The position numbers and the translations under genes were made by a program. A DNA stretch of 64,000 nucleotides from Ravibacter sp964559125 (lineage in GTDB: Bacteria > Bacteroidota > Bacteroidia > Cytophagales > Spirosomataceae). Below, one piece after another: positions 9,844 through 18,125 of this stretch. How positions within the stretch are numbered: the first letter of the stretch is position 1; each line of letters starts with the position of its first letter. The notes beneath the pieces were generated by a model. The model had not been told where the DNA came from and did not search any database. It was given only the letters and a program-made list of their open reading frames with translations. The DNA lies in assembly GCA_964559125.1 (NCBI GenBank), contig CAZLGW010000030.1, positions 1 through 64,000 on the forward strand, written 5' to 3'.

Positions 9844-9876
9844 CAAAATTATCCCGCGTATATTTATAAATCAAAA
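9844..9876 (-). promoter_or_regulatory. Candidate katG promoter
   Basis: Read on the minus strand, TTTTG (9876-9872), 20 bases, then TAATTTTG (9851-9844) match the Bacteroidota -33/-7 pattern. The start would be near 9837, with a leader of about 130 bases. The rest of the 461-base katG/sigma spacer shows only this element and the palindrome at 10025-10042. Confidence 0.5.
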
Positions 9877-10024
9877 TGATATATTTTATGATTGTATAGA
9901 TTTTGTCTATAATTTGAAAACTGACCGGAATGTCTGGATTTGAAATAGACAGGGTAAAATCCGGAGCTTAGTGGTAAATATAGTATCGAGGTAAAAGCCT
10001 CCCAATACGCAAGGTCACAGGTAT

Positions 10025-10042
10025 AGGTGATCTTCGTCACCT
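10025..10042. promoter_or_regulatory. Crp/Fnr-like palindrome upstream of the ECF sigma gene
   Basis: AGGTGA-TCTTCG-TCACCT is a perfect palindrome containing GTGA-N6-TCAC, the core of Crp-family operators. It lies 126 bases before the sigma start at 10168 and more distant from the katG promoter. Whether the organism's Crp-like protein uses this core is not visible here. Confidence 0.4.
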
Positions 10043-10167
10043 GGCGTATTTCAGTATACAGATATGGTACGATTCGGATAATGATTAGAAAGTAACTAAT
10101 TTTACAATTACTGCGACAGCTGTTTCGCAGTGCAGATGTTTGTACTGATTTTCACCCCGACCAGGCT

Positions 10168-10764
10168 GTGGGTTTACAGGTAGCCGATAACGAGTCCGAG
10201 CTTTTATCCAGGATTTCCCTGGATGATGAAAAGGCTTTTGCCATGCTTTTCGAAGCCTACCATGGTCAGTTGGGCGCTTTTGTCTGTTCCCTGGTCAATT
10301 CGAGGGAAATGGCCGAAGACATTGTCCAGGATATTTTTGTCAGGATCTGGAGCGACCGGAAATCGCTTCCCGGGATCGGAAAATTTACTTCCTACCTGTT
10401 TATAATTACGCGTAACTATACTTTGAATTGTATCCGGAAGATGGCCAACGACCAGAGCAGGCAGCAAAGGTTTATGGAAGCGTTTAGAGGAGAGGCAGTA
10501 AATGAAGGGCTGTTTCCCGACGACGAACCGGAGTATCTTACTTTGCTGGAACGGGCGGTTGCCCAGCTTCCCGCGCAACAGCAGCGCGTGTTCAGTATGA
10601 AGCGGCGGGGGCTCAAAAATCCGGAAATAGCGGCTGAAATGGGCATAACCGTAGAATCTGTCAAAAAGTACCAGCAACTAGCGCTGAAGGCCGTGTCCGA
10701 ATTTATCAGGACGCATTCTGCGGTAGGGCTCATGCTGTCCGGCTGTGCTTTCCTTTCTCTCTGA
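10168..10764 (+). CDS. ECF RNA polymerase sigma factor (FecI/SusC-linked type)
   Basis: Extracytoplasmic-function sigma-70 factor of 198 residues that would direct RNA polymerase to the following Sus operon when released by FecR. Region 2 is visible at about 25-90 (FEAYHGQLGAFV, MAEDIVQDIFVRIW, SYLFIITRNYTLN) and region 4 at about 130-185 (LPAQQQRVFSMKRRG, NPEIAAEMGITVESVKKYQ helix-turn-helix). The start is GTG at 10168; the frame is open back to a stop at 10093 but has no upstream ATG or GTG. The C-terminal hydrophobic tail (SAVGLMLSGCAFLSL) is common in Bacteroidota members. It is followed after 78 bases by fecR, so the two are very likely co-transcribed. Confidence 0.9.
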   Translation: MGLQVADNESELLSRISLDDEKAFAMLFEAYHGQLGAFVCSLVNSREMAEDIVQDIFVRIWSDRKSLPGIGKFTSYLFIITRNYTLNCIRKMANDQSRQQRFMEAFRGEAVNEGLFPDDEPEYLTLLERAVAQLPAQQQRVFSMKRRGLKNPEIAAEMGITVESVKKYQQLALKAVSEFIRTHSAVGLMLSGCAFLSL

Positions 10765-10771
10765 TAAAAAT

Positions 10772-10831
10772 CTTTTTTATATCCACTTTTCTCCGGGCGC
10801 TGTGTCTTTACTGTTAAAAGGATATAAAAAG
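10772..10831 (+). promoter_or_regulatory. Inverted repeat in the sigma-fecR spacer
   Basis: CTTTTTTATATCC (10772-10784) and GGATATAAAAAG (10820-10831) are complementary over 12 bases around a 35-base loop. The second arm ends 11 bases before the fecR GTG start, so the structure could fold near the ribosome entry site of fecR. The function is inferred. Confidence 0.35.
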
Positions 10832-10842
10832 CATTTTAGATT

Positions 10843-12090
10843 GTGAATCCGAACAAGTCACCCAATGTAAGGCTTACTTTTCTCTTTCAGCAGGTTGCGG
10901 CAGGGAAAGCCACAACTGCCGAAAAGAAGGAGTTTATGATGCTAATGGCAGACCCCGGAAATGAAGAGCAGGCGGAGGAGCTGATGCGCATCCACTGGGA
11001 GAGCTTTGACCGGTCGCGCAACCCTTTCACACAGGGCGGAAGCAGGGAAATGCTTGAAAAGATATTGCTCAGGATCAATCCCGGTGATACCGTTTATACT
11101 CCCGGTAAAAAGCTTTTTTCGCGGTTTTCCCGGGGCCGGGTCGTGGTGGCCGCGTGCCTCCTGGCTTTACTGGTTGCAGGAGGATATTTTCTCTACCGGC
11201 CTGCACCGGGTTTTATTGCCGCGCAGGAAAATCACTATGACGATATTGCTCCCGGAACGGATAAGGCCTTTCTGACTTTGTCAGACGGGAGAAAGATTGC
11301 GCTGGATGACGCCCCCGTCGGTGTGCTGATAGATGATGTGGATTTTGAAGTCCGCAAATCAGAAGACGGAATGCTTGAATACCATCGGGCCGGCAGACAG
11401 TCAGGCGTTGTTCCCCTCGCCGGCTCCCATACCATTTCAACTCCGAGAGGTGGGAAATACAGGATCGTTCTGCCCGACGGCAGCCGCGTCTGGCTGAACG
11501 CGGCATCGTCTCTCCGCTATCCGGTCCGGTTCAATGACTCAGGGCGCACGGTAGAACTTACCGGGGAAGCTTATTTTGAGATAGTCGCGGCCAGGTCGGA
11601 AGAGAACCGGCAGCGGGTCGGGTTCCGCGTCATTGCCGGCGAACAGATCGTCGATGTGCTGGGCACTCATTTCAATATCAGCAGCTATGCCGATGAGGAG
11701 ACAGCCAGGACCACGCTGCTGGAAGGGAGCCTTCGCATTTCGGGCGTCGGGCATAGCCAGAGCCTGCTGCTCAGGCCCGGGCAGCAATGTATCCCCCGGC
11801 CGTCGGGCGGGTTTCACGTTGTGGAACATGTGAATGTAAATGAAGCAGTTGCATGGAAAGAAAACCAGTTCAGCTTCAACGGGCTGACTATCCAGGGGAT
11901 CATGCGCCAGCTGGCACGCTGGTATGATATAGATGTCCGGTATTCCGGGCGTATTCCCGAAGAACACCTGACCGGTTATGTTTCGCGGGACGTACCGATT
12001 TCGAGGGTGCTGCAGATGCTCGAAGAGATCAGCGAGCTGAAATTTGTGCTCGACGGCAGGACCGTTATCGTTTCTGCTTCCCCGAGCTGA
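10843..12090 (+). CDS. FecR-family anti-sigma factor
   Basis: Inner-membrane anti-sigma factor that holds the adjacent ECF sigma inactive and receives the signal from SusC in the periplasm. The 415 residues comprise a cytoplasmic helical domain (about 1-95), one membrane span (about 97-115, VVVAACLLALLVAGGYFL), a FecR domain (about 185-300, STPRGGKYRIVLPDGS and ELTGEAYFEI) and a C-terminal DUF4974/secretin-TonB-like domain (about 330-415, FNGLTIQGIMRQLARWYDIDV). The start codon is GTG. Order sigma-FecR-SusC-SusD is the standard trans-envelope signalling arrangement of Bacteroidota. Confidence 0.92.
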   Translation: MNPNKSPNVRLTFLFQQVAAGKATTAEKKEFMMLMADPGNEEQAEELMRIHWESFDRSRNPFTQGGSREMLEKILLRINPGDTVYTPGKKLFSRFSRGRVVVAACLLALLVAGGYFLYRPAPGFIAAQENHYDDIAPGTDKAFLTLSDGRKIALDDAPVGVLIDDVDFEVRKSEDGMLEYHRAGRQSGVVPLAGSHTISTPRGGKYRIVLPDGSRVWLNAASSLRYPVRFNDSGRTVELTGEAYFEIVAARSEENRQRVGFRVIAGEQIVDVLGTHFNISSYADEETARTTLLEGSLRISGVGHSQSLLLRPGQQCIPRPSGGFHVVEHVNVNEAVAWKENQFSFNGLTIQGIMRQLARWYDIDVRYSGRIPEEHLTGYVSRDVPISRVLQMLEEISELKFVLDGRTVIVSASPS

Positions 12091-12166
12091 ATGACCAGAC
12101 CAATATATATTTGTTTAACCCGATTCTATTATGACACCAGATACCTCCTAGAAGCAATAGACGGCC

Positions 12167-12262
12167 AAATAAAAAAGGCTGCATCGGCAAATGCAGCCTT
12201 AGAAAGTCCGGGCCGGTTCTGAAAAGACTCGAGATCACTCAAAAACCAATGTTTCACCCAAA
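12167..12262 (-). ncRNA. Predicted antisense small RNA over the susC leader (locus 1)
   Basis: On the minus strand a TTTG-N14-TACCTTTG element (12294-12269) is followed, after roughly 95 bases, by a perfect hairpin (AAGGCTGCAT arms, 12200-12175) and then TTTTTTATTT. This is a canonical Rho-independent terminator pointing away from susC and into fecR, where no minus-strand gene exists to need it. The inferred RNA is about 96 nucleotides and complementary to the susC mRNA leader up to just before the susC ATG at 12276. The same arrangement occurs at 28796-28918 in the second Sus locus. Antisense RNAs at this position are known for polysaccharide loci in Bacteroides. Transcript ends are estimates. 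Confidence 0.5.
12175..12200 (-). terminator. Antisense-oriented terminator in the fecR-susC spacer
   Basis: A perfect 10-base-pair stem with a 6-base loop has its T run only on the minus strand (12176-12167). In the susC direction the stem is preceded by A's and followed by AGAAAG, so it is not a terminator for fecR or susC. Confidence 0.75.
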
Positions 12263-12275
12263 CCTTAGCAAAGGT

Positions 12276-15200
12276 ATGAAAAATGCTCTGCAAAGTAACT
12301 TTTGTTGGCCAGGGACGGTATTGGCCGTCAGGTTCCGGCCGCTGTTCTATCGGATTTCGCTATATGGATCAGTACCGCGAAAATTAATTTCTGTTATGAA
12401 ATACACCGTGTTCCTCGTTCTGATTGTATGCCTGCAGGTAAGCGCTACGGCGTTTTCCCAGAAGGTTACGCTCGAGGTCCGCGGAGGGAAGCTGGAGACA
12501 ATTTTTAACCAGATCCGCGACCAGACCGGCTATAACTTTCTTTACAAGAACGAGGTGATTGTCAAAGCCCGGCCGGTCACGGTTTCCGTAAAATCGGGCC
12601 AACTCGTAAGCGTTCTGGATAACTTGTTTGCAAACCAGGACCTCAGCTATGATATACTCGACAAGACCATACTGGTAAAGCCCCGAAGGGAAAGGCCGAA
12701 AGGGACGCTTGAAATCATACAAAACGACAAGGCGGCGGACCTGCCGGCCTCTTTCGGTTGGGGAGCAGCCGCAAAGCAGATCGAAGGCAGGTTTTCCCTG
12801 ATCCCCGAAACCTGGAAGGCGCTTAAAATAATCGTGAGAGGGCGCGTAACGGACGAGAAAAAAGAAGGGCTTCCCGGGGTCAGTATCGTGATCAAAGGTA
12901 CGCAACAGGGAACAACCTCCGACGCAGACGGCAACTTCAGCCTGGAAGTACCCGACCAGAATGCCGTGCTTATCTTTTCGTTTGTCGGGTATCATAAGCA
13001 GGAGGTGGCAGTAGGCCTGCGGACAAACCTGGAGATCTTAATGATTATCGATACAAGAGCTCTCGACGAACTGGTCGTGGTCGGCTATGGAGCGGTACAG
13101 AGAAAGGATCTCACCGGCTCCATTGCGTCTATTGCAGGTAAGGAGCTCGATAACCTCATTCTCAGCACACCGGAACAGGCGCTGCAGGGGCGAGCTCCGG
13201 GCGTGAATGTAAGGACGTCGTCGCATGCGCCCGGAGGAGCTATTTCGGTCAATATACGGGGTACTTCGTCCCTGACCGCCAGTGGTCAGCCCCTGTATGT
13301 GATCGACGGATTTCCTGTTTCAAATGATTTCAAAAGACCCAATAACGCCGTGGAGGGCGGCGATGCCGAATGGAACCCGCTGGCGTCGATAGACGCGACC
13401 AATATTGCCTCGATAGAGGTACTTAAAGACGCTTCGGCTACCGCTATTTACGGTTCCAGGGGTACAAACGGCGTAGTCATCATCACCACGAAGCGCGGAA
13501 CGACGGGGAAACCGAAAGTTGAGTTTGAAACCTCTTCCGGTTTTAGACAGCTTTCCAAAAAGCACGAGTTCGTAAACGGAACGGAATATGCCCGGATGCT
13601 CAATGAGAATGCAGCGATTAATAACCAACCGGCACTTTTTAGCGACAGTGAAATCGCCGAAATCGGTGAAGGTACCGACTGGAGCAAAGAGCTGTTCAGA
13701 AACGCGTTCAATCAGCGGTACAGGGCGTCGGTTTCGGGCGGAACGCCCGAAGTAAGATACCTGGTATCGGGAAGTTATGACGATCAGCAGGGCATCATTT
13801 CGGGTACCGGGTTTAAGAAATACTCGGCCAACATCAACCTCGATGCCGATGTATCGAAAAGATTCAAGATCGGGACTTCCATCAATTTCACCAACAGCAG
13901 AGAGCAGATGGTAAGAAACGATACCAAAGGAAGTGCCAACTGGCCCAGTATGATCCAGTCTTTCCTGATGGCCCCGATACATATCCCGGCGCGCGACGAA
14001 AACGGCGAGCCTACCTTCTTTAACCAGTTTAAGGGCGGTACGGGAGAGGAAAACCCCTTGTTTATGGCTGAGAAATACGATGTAAATGCCAATACCATCC
14101 GGATGCTCGGCAGCGTTTTTGCCAGTTACGAGATCGTCAGCGGGCTGAGCATCAGGACCCGCCTGGGCGTCGACAGCCGCGATTGGAGGTTCAAATCGTT
14201 TTATCCGGTAAGGTCGCGCTCGGCCAGCGCTACCAGCGGCCAGGCGGTCCAGTATTCAGACCGTACGGTTAACCTGCTCAATGAAAATACGCTGGAGTAC
14301 AACACTTCTTTCGACGGGAAGCACAGGCTGAACGCACTCATAGGCTTCACCAACCAGGTCGAAAATTCAGAATTCCTGAGTGGGGAGGCTTACGGGTTTG
14401 CTGCAGACTTCTACTCTTATAATAACCTAGGGGTTGGTACCAATCCCCAGGCGCCCGGGTCAGGCAGGAGTCAATGGAAGCTTTTATCCTATCTCGGGAG
14501 AGTAAACTACAATTTTGCAGATAAATACCTGCTTACGGTTTCGGGCAGGATCGACGGATCGTCCAAATTCGGTAAAAACAACAAATACGGCTTTTTCCCT
14601 TCGGCAGCGTTTGCATGGAGACTTTCTGAAGAAGAACTATTCAGGAATATTGACGGGCTGAGCGACCTTAAACTCCGGCTGGGGTACGGGAATACCGGGA
14701 ATGAACGTATAGGTATGTACAATTCCATCGGCACGATAGGGACGGGCAGGTCGGCTACCAACGGGTACGTATTCGGCGGGCAACTGGCCACCATAGCCTA
14801 TCCTAATAACATACCGAACCCCGACCTGACGTGGGAAAAAGCCAGGGACCTTAATATCGGGCTGGATGCAGGGTTGTGGAACAACCGGGTAGCTGTTTCG
14901 TTTGACGTTTATCATAAAAAGACCACTGATCTGTTACTTGCCGTTCCCCTGCCTGCCGAAAGCGGATTCGGGTCGGTTTTGCGCAACCTGGGATCGATGG
15001 AAAACAAGGGGATTGAGCTGGGGCTCAGAACGGTCAATATGACGGGAGCCTTCGGATGGAACACCAATTTCAATGTATCGGTCAACCGCAATAAGGTATT
15101 GGACCTGGGCGGCGCTCCGTACCTTTTTACGGGGTGGGTAGGCGGCAATCTCCACCAGAACAATGGGACCAACGTCGTTCGCCTGGCCCCCGGCATGCCC

Positions 15201-15851
15201 GTCGGCGCATTTTACGGGTCGGTAGCCGAAGGGGTCTGGAAGTCGAAGGAGGAAATAGCGGAGGTCGGTACCATGCCGTCTGCAGCTCCCGGGTCGATGC
15301 GGTTTAAAGATACCAATAACGACGGAAGATATAATGCCCTGGATGATACGTATATAGGCGATCCCAATCCGGACTTTACACTGGGGATCACGAACAATTT
15401 CGAATACAAAAGATTGTCGTTAAGCATATTTATGTTTGGCGAATTCGGGCACCAGGTCATCTGGCTGACCAAGAAAAGATTTGCCGGCGGTATCGCCCCA
15501 TTGGCTTCCGACCGCAACAAACGCTGGACGCCCGAAAATCCTACCCGGCCCGACGCCACGCTGGCCGTCAACCAGATCTATCCGAGCGCGCTCAGTACCG
15601 ACAATACCTATGATGCTTCTTACCTGAGGGTGAGTAATATAACGCTTTCTTATTCCATTCCGCTCAGAGGTGCTGCCGTCCAGGCCCTGAGAGTGTCGCT
15701 TGCTGCCGACAACGCCCTGGTATTTACGAAGTATCCGGGCTTTGATCCCGACGTAAATTCATACGGGATGAGCAACGTCATCAAAGGGATGGACCGGTAT
15801 TCCTACCCGGCATCGAAGCTATTCCGCCTGGGTTTGAACGCATCGTTTTGA
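12276..15851 (+). CDS. SusC/RagA-family TonB-dependent outer-membrane transporter with STN domain
   Basis: Outer-membrane barrel that imports a large nutrient with its SusD lid and signals to FecR. The start chosen at 12276 (MKNALQSN) matches the usual long lead before the signal segment (MKYTVFLVLIVCLQVSATAFSQ); 12249 is the other in-frame ATG. Domains in order: STN signalling domain (about 70-140, LETIFNQIRDQTGYNF), carboxypeptidase-regulatory-like domain (about 185-260, GRVTDEKKEGLPGVSIVIKG), the SusC hallmark LDELVVVGYGAVQRKDLTG, plug (YVIDGFPV, IEVLKDASATAIYGSRG) and a barrel ending in LGLNASF. The STN domain shows it is a signalling receptor matched to the upstream FecR. Substrate cannot be told: no glycoside hydrolase or peptidase gene lies in this unit. 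Confidence 0.95.
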   Translation: MKNALQSNFCWPGTVLAVRFRPLFYRISLYGSVPRKLISVMKYTVFLVLIVCLQVSATAFSQKVTLEVRGGKLETIFNQIRDQTGYNFLYKNEVIVKARPVTVSVKSGQLVSVLDNLFANQDLSYDILDKTILVKPRRERPKGTLEIIQNDKAADLPASFGWGAAAKQIEGRFSLIPETWKALKIIVRGRVTDEKKEGLPGVSIVIKGTQQGTTSDADGNFSLEVPDQNAVLIFSFVGYHKQEVAVGLRTNLEILMIIDTRALDELVVVGYGAVQRKDLTGSIASIAGKELDNLILSTPEQALQGRAPGVNVRTSSHAPGGAISVNIRGTSSLTASGQPLYVIDGFPVSNDFKRPNNAVEGGDAEWNPLASIDATNIASIEVLKDASATAIYGSRGTNGVVIITTKRGTTGKPKVEFETSSGFRQLSKKHEFVNGTEYARMLNENAAINNQPALFSDSEIAEIGEGTDWSKELFRNAFNQRYRASVSGGTPEVRYLVSGSYDDQQGIISGTGFKKYSANINLDADVSKRFKIGTSINFTNSREQMVRNDTKGSANWPSMIQSFLMAPIHIPARDENGEPTFFNQFKGGTGEENPLFMAEKYDVNANTIRMLGSVFASYEIVSGLSIRTRLGVDSRDWRFKSFYPVRSRSASATSGQAVQYSDRTVNLLNENTLEYNTSFDGKHRLNALIGFTNQVENSEFLSGEAYGFAADFYSYNNLGVGTNPQAPGSGRSQWKLLSYLGRVNYNFADKYLLTVSGRIDGSSKFGKNNKYGFFPSAAFAWRLSEEELFRNIDGLSDLKLRLGYGNTGNERIGMYNSIGTIGTGRSATNGYVFGGQLATIAYPNNIPNPDLTWEKARDLNIGLDAGLWNNRVAVSFDVYHKKTTDLLLAVPLPAESGFGSVLRNLGSMENKGIELGLRTVNMTGAFGWNTNFNVSVNRNKVLDLGGAPYLFTGWVGGNLHQNNGTNVVRLAPGMPVGAFYGSVAEGVWKSKEEIAEVGTMPSAAPGSMRFKDTNNDGRYNALDDTYIGDPNPDFTLGITNNFEYKRLSLSIFMFGEFGHQVIWLTKKRFAGGIAPLASDRNKRWTPENPTRPDATLAVNQIYPSALSTDNTYDASYLRVSNITLSYSIPLRGAAVQALRVSLAADNALVFTKYPGFDPDVNSYGMSNVIKGMDRYSYPASKLFRLGLNASF

Positions 15852-15911
15852 AACAGGGATGAATAATGGGTTCCAGATAGTTTATCAATCAGCCTTAACA
15901 ATTAGACACCG

Positions 15912-17405
15912 ATGAAAGATTATATAAAAAAGCCGGTATGGTTTCTGCTGCTGGCTGTTTTCTCCTGTACCGGTTCGCTCGATGAAAAGATCTTCAGTTT
16001 TCAGAACCAGGAGAACTTCTACAATAATGCGGAAGAGGCCAACCTGGCGTTGGCAGGGGTTTACGCTGTTCTCTGGGATTATATCTATAAAGATGGCTAC
16101 CAGGTGATCCTGGGAGACCTGCCCGGGGAGATACTACATGCCGGGTTGATACGGAATGAATTTGATCTCTTCGCCTGGACCATCAGTACGCCTCATTTCG
16201 ACAATTTATGGATAGCCTGCTACAAGGGAATCAACAGGGCCAATTCACTCATTGACCGGATGAATCCCGCTATACCGGCAACTACCCGCAATAATATCGA
16301 AGGGCAGGCCAGGTTCCTGAGAGCGTTGTATTATTTTCATCTCGTGAGGGCGTTCGGAGGTGTGCCTTTGCACATTACCGCAACCGTCGATATGAGCACG
16401 GTCGCGCTGCCGAGAAGCTCTGAAGCGGAAGTGTACAGCCAGATCATTGCCGACCTGAAAGATGCCGAAACCCTGATCGGGCCGTTCAACCAGTCGGCCC
16501 ATAATGCCGGCTACGCCACCTCCGGGGCTGCCAGGGCGCTGCTTGCGAAGGTATACCTCCAGAACCGGCAGTGGGGAGAGGCGGCCTCAAAAGCGAAGGA
16601 AGTGATGGATATGGGGGTTTATGACCTCCTGGCCGACTATGGCGAGATCTGGAAACCGGAATCGAAGAACGGAAAAGAACAGATTTTCTCCGTTCAGAAC
16701 GGGAGCAGCAGCAATGTGCCGAATATGGGCGACAATACCTATTTCTGGATGGCGCTGCCAAAGATAACGATCGGAAGCAGCCAGGTGGAATTTGCGCTCG
16801 AAGGAAACTATCGCGCAGAAGGTGATACTGCGCTTTTCAGGAAGGAACCACGGACTTACAGGCTCTGGCAATCGATGCGTAACGTCATGCCTTACTACTT
16901 CCCTGTCAACTCCTATACCGCTGTGACAGATACAGTCAGCCTTATACGCCCCTATGTGGTCAAATACTTTCACCCCGATATGACGACCAAGCTGCTTAAA
17001 AGCGGGGTCAATTCGACTATTCTCCGGTATTCGGACATTTTGCTTACCTATGCGGAAGCTGTAAACGAGCAGAGCGGACCTAATGCGGAAGCGCTTGAAG
17101 CACTCAACAAAGTGAGGCGCAGGGCGAGGGGAGCCGGAACGGTGTTTGAGCAGGATCAGAGCGTTTATCCCGAGATTGCTCAGGGTATTTCGAAGGAATC
17201 CCTCCGTGAAATCCTGCTGGCCGAGCGCGGGCGTGAGCTGGTAGGAGAGGGTGAACGGCGAAACGATCTTAACCGTTACGGACTGCTCCTGAAGGCCGCT
17301 GCCGATCAGGGGGCCGTCAATGTAAAAGCCGGGTATGTGTTTTATCCGATTCCGAACGTTCAGATCGGTCTTAACCCGCTGCTGAAGCAGAATCCTGACT
17401 ATTGA
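15912..17405 (+). CDS. SusD/RagB-family surface lipoprotein
   Basis: Surface-exposed, mostly helical substrate-binding lid of the SusC channel. The 497 residues start with a lipoprotein signal ending at Cys19 (LAVFSC). SusD hallmarks are NLALAGVYAVLWDYIY, the TPR-like helical middle (EGQARFLRALYYFHLVRAFGGVPL) and the C-terminal SusD block (LRYSDILLTYAEAVNE, LREILLAERGRELVGEGERRNDLNRYG, FYPIPNVQIGLNPLLKQNPDY). It lies 60 bases after susC and is surely co-transcribed. No further gene follows on this strand; an inverted repeat at 17452-17539 is next. Confidence 0.94.
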   Translation: MKDYIKKPVWFLLLAVFSCTGSLDEKIFSFQNQENFYNNAEEANLALAGVYAVLWDYIYKDGYQVILGDLPGEILHAGLIRNEFDLFAWTISTPHFDNLWIACYKGINRANSLIDRMNPAIPATTRNNIEGQARFLRALYYFHLVRAFGGVPLHITATVDMSTVALPRSSEAEVYSQIIADLKDAETLIGPFNQSAHNAGYATSGAARALLAKVYLQNRQWGEAASKAKEVMDMGVYDLLADYGEIWKPESKNGKEQIFSVQNGSSSNVPNMGDNTYFWMALPKITIGSSQVEFALEGNYRAEGDTALFRKEPRTYRLWQSMRNVMPYYFPVNSYTAVTDTVSLIRPYVVKYFHPDMTTKLLKSGVNSTILRYSDILLTYAEAVNEQSGPNAEALEALNKVRRRARGAGTVFEQDQSVYPEIAQGISKESLREILLAERGRELVGEGERRNDLNRYGLLLKAAADQGAVNVKAGYVFYPIPNVQIGLNPLLKQNPDY

Positions 17406-17451
17406 AAATGTATTACTGCAGGTGTTTTCCCGGCGGAGTCCGGAAATAATG

Positions 17452-17539
17452 AACCACGGAGGAACGAAGGACACAGAGGATACACAAAGTAAAGTTTTAT
17501 CTCTGTGCTATCTTTGTGTCCTTTGTACCTTCTGTGGTT
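17452..17539. repeat. Inverted repeat of the 'aaccacagaggnacaaaggacacag' family
   Basis: The left arm AACCACGGAGGAACGAAGG with ACACAGAG pairs with the right arm ending CCTTCTGTGGTT; the arms differ at a few positions and are separated by about 35 bases. It lies between converging genes (susD and the DUF1801 gene), so it may end transcription from both sides. Its wording matches the repeat cluster at 80-162. Confidence 0.65.
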
Positions 17540-17569
17540 AACACAACGCAGACGCACTCTGGCACGGAA

Positions 17570-17995
17570 CTACTTCCCGTACTTTGCCCGCATATAGCTG
17601 ACCGTTTCCATTATTAACCTTTTAAGAGCTTCCGGGTTTATATCCGACAACTTTTTAACGTATATACAGGCTTTGCCCATTTTGAATTTGCCAAGGTCTT
17701 TCAGGAGGTGCTCATGTTCCGGAGATCCGGTATAAACGTAGAGTGAAATAGCGGCTTTTCTGGGAGAGAATCCTACTATAGGCCAGTCTCCTTCCTGGCG
17801 GCTTTTTTCTGATTTGTAGTGATAAGTGCCAAAGCCGATGATCGATGGCCCCCACATCTTTGGTTCTTCTCCGGTGAGCTCCCGCATCAGGTTTACGAGT
17901 TCAAAACTGTCTTTCTTTTTTTGTTCTGTGTCGGCGAACGACCGGATGAATTCTTCCACATCGTGGCCGGTAGGCCGTGTTTTAATTTCGCTCAT
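17570..17995 (-). CDS. DUF1801 domain protein
   Basis: Small cytoplasmic protein of 141 residues with the DUF1801 (YdhG-like) fold. Family features are the EEFIRSFADTEQKKKDSFELV helical start, PKMWGPSIIGFGTYHYKS, AAISLYVY and a C-terminal DINPEALKRLIMETVSYM helix. The function of this form is not established. It converges with susD on the inverted repeat at 17452-17539 and diverges from the aquaporin gene. A second, more distant DUF1801 gene lies at 31999-32358. Confidence 0.82.
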   Translation of the reverse strand: MSEIKTRPTGHDVEEFIRSFADTEQKKKDSFELVNLMRELTGEEPKMWGPSIIGFGTYHYKSEKSRQEGDWPIVGFSPRKAAISLYVYTGSPEHEHLLKDLGKFKMGKACIYVKKLSDINPEALKRLIMETVSYMRAKYGK

Positions 17996-18125
17996 TTTTG
18001 CTGGTGTTAGATTGTCCTGTATTTTTTAAATAAAATCACAAACTTTTAATATTTTACCGCCTATATTGTGACCAATTGCCGTTCGGCAAAGTCATAATAA
18101 AGTTCTACAAATTTTCACCTATTTT

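Noticed and set aside
12175..12200. Hairpin as a terminator separating fecR from susC
   Set aside because: The T run is on the opposite strand; in the fecR-susC direction A's precede the stem and no T's follow.
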